Source: an uncultured Bacilli bacterium
GTDB lineage: Bacteria > Bacillota_I > Bacilli_A > RF39 > UBA660
NCBI GenBank assembly: GCA_947632255.1
Contig: CANROL010000010.1
Span: forward strand, 1-16,061
DNA length: 16,061 nucleotides
Reading direction: 5' to 3'
Part shown: piece by piece, positions 15,203 through 16,061 of the stretch
Layout: every line of letters begins with the position of its first letter
Position numbering within the stretch: position 1 is the first letter of the stretch
Program-made: the position numbers and the translations under genes
Notes under the pieces: generated by a model
Database searches by the model: none
Told to the model about the DNA's origin: nothing
What the model saw: only the letters and a program-made list of their open reading frames with translations

Positions 15203-15528
15203 ATAGAAGAGTAGATATATATGTATATATATTATATAACCTTATTTAAATTATATAATAAGGTTATAAATACACGCGTATCCTTATTTATATATTATAA
15301 TAAGGTTATAAATATCTAAACAATTTAAAAATAAATTATTTAATAAATTTAAGATTTTAATTTTTATTAAGTTTATTATCTATTAATTAAACATTAAGAA
15401 TTATCTCATATAACATAATTACTCATAAATATTATCTTATTTATAGTTTATTTCTTTCAAATATATATTTCGCAAAATGTATCTTATGTTAACTAGAACT
15501 TCGAAAAATATTTTTAACTATTACCCTC
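15178..15528. other. AT-rich non-coding spacer between convergent genes
   Basis: About 350 bp between the end of the cysteine-rich protein gene and the end of the minus-strand transporter. Besides the 12-bp and 42-bp repeats I see no credible frame with a ribosome site, no tRNA, no DnaA-box cluster and no clear terminator for the transporter gene. From about 15324 to 15528 nothing is recognisable. Confidence 0.7.
15240..15323. repeat. Two-copy 42-bp tandem repeat with internal dyads
   Basis: Copies at 15240-15281 and 15282-15323. Each has CCTTATTTA, an A/T core, and the exact 19-bp block TATAATAAGGTTATAAATA (15254-15272 and 15296-15314). Within a copy CCTTATT pairs with AATAAGG; in the first copy the dyad extends to 12 bp (TATAACCTTATT 15235-15246 with AATAAGGTTATA 15257-15268). 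The end of copy 1 has ACACGCGT, a rare GC-rich patch. Confidence 0.8.
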
Positions 15529-16061
15529 CTAATTAAAAACTAAATAATTAAATAATATTAATCCTACACCCATTATTAAACCCATTATTAAAGGCTTTTT
15601 TAAATTATACTTTTGAGCTTTAGGAAGTATTACTTCTATAGCTAAAGTAATCATTATTCCACCCACTAAAATAAGAATTAAACTAATAAGTGTATTTGTA
15701 ATATATTTACTTAAAAATATATAAGCAATTATAGCCCCAATGGGTTCTGCAATACCGGATAAAAAAGTTTTAAGTAAAGCTTGTTTTTTAGAATTTGTTG
15801 CGTAATATATAGGCACCGCTATAGATATACCTTCAGGAATATTATGCAAACTAATAGCCAAAGCCAGCTTTAAACCTAAATTAACATCTTGTAAATGATA
15901 TCCTAAGTTTTGAACATATTGTTTAGTATCAGGATCATAAACTAATGTTGTTTTTCTATCATATTCTACTTCTGAATTTATAACACCTGTTTGAGCTGTC
16001 ATTGCAGTATTATTCATTAATTCTTCTATTGCTGATTTTTGATATCCAACTGCTGAGTCTA
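15529..16061 (-). CDS. ZIP-family metal transporter (ZupT/GufA-like), 5' partial
   Basis: The C-terminal 176 residues of a ZIP-type divalent metal (probably zinc) importer; the frame runs open past the window end, so the ATG at 16017 is internal. A loop with several Glu and Asp residues is followed by the transport motif LHNIPEGISIAVPIYYATNSKK, in which His, Asn and Glu line the metal path, then the second signature GIAEPIGAIIAY. Two more helices follow (residues LISLILILVGGIMITLAIEV and PLIMGLIMGVGLILFNYL). It resembles ZupT/GufA rather than eukaryotic long ZIPs. The gene is convergent to the upstream operon; its promoter is outside the window. Confidence 0.93.
   Translation of the reverse strand, partial: DSAVGYQKSAIEELMNNTAMTAQTGVINSEVEYDRKTTLVYDPDTKQYVQNLGYHLQDVNLGLKLALAISLHNIPEGISIAVPIYYATNSKKQALLKTFLSGIAEPIGAIIAYIFLSKYITNTLISLILILVGGIMITLAIEVILPKAQKYNLKKPLIMGLIMGVGLILFNYLVFN

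Noticed and set aside
15178..15528. AT-rich repeats as a replication origin
   Set aside because: No TTATCCACA-type DnaA boxes and no dnaA or dnaN nearby; AT-richness alone is not evidence in this genome.
15523..15530. Minus-strand AGGAGGGT just after the transporter stop
   Set aside because: It looks like a strong ribosome site, but no ATG, GTG or TTG follows at usable distance and the downstream frame is not coding-like.

Overview
This is an AT-rich window (GC well under 35% by eye) with short spacers, almost all genes on the plus strand and several stop/start overlaps. It looks chromosomal and comes from a low-GC Bacillota/Mycoplasmatota-type bacterium. TGA is used as a stop (for example gatA and the gene at 4541), and Trp is encoded by TGG, so the code is the standard bacterial one rather than the UGA=Trp code of mycoplasmas. 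GatCAB implies that Gln-tRNA is made by amidating mischarged Glu-tRNA(Gln). MurF implies peptidoglycan synthesis. My best guess is an uncultured gut lineage near Erysipelotrichales/RF39; this rests on protein style and composition only.

Layout. 1-3155: gatC (5' end cut by the window edge), gatA and gatB as a tightly overlapped operon. 3157-3334: a perfect sigma70-type promoter, a structured non-coding RNA of about 143 nt that I cannot assign to a family, and a rho-independent terminator. 3469-4485: a membrane-anchored protein with a long Asn/Pro/Thr-rich linker. 4541-7573: an unrecognised protein translationally coupled to the helicase gene recD2, then a 51-residue membrane peptide and a terminator. 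7692-9992: lon protease. 10070-11416: murF and its terminator. 11486-11672: a minus-strand gene for a 32-residue membrane peptide, ending in a large inverted repeat. 11754-12329: an integral membrane protein resembling SpoIIM. 12365-13468: mnmA. 13556-15149: a helix-turn-helix protein and a cysteine-rich membrane-anchored exoprotein, driven by a second perfect promoter. 15178-15528: AT-rich non-coding DNA with a 42-bp tandem repeat. 15529 to the end: a minus-strand ZIP metal transporter, 5' end outside the window.

Functional links. GatCAB (making Gln-tRNA) and MnmA (2-thiolating U34 of Gln, Glu and Lys tRNAs) both act on tRNA(Gln). RecD2 and Lon are DNA-maintenance and protein-quality housekeeping. 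MurF completes the cytoplasmic peptidoglycan precursor.

The most interesting non-coding signals are the unassigned RNA at 3192-3334 with mutually exclusive pairings, a recurring fused promoter/Shine-Dalgarno layout at four genes that predicts mRNA leaders of only about 8-12 nt, tandem TGTCGAA boxes 10 bp apart at two loci, and the 42-bp dyad-bearing repeat. No CRISPR array, insertion sequence, tRNA or rRNA gene was seen.
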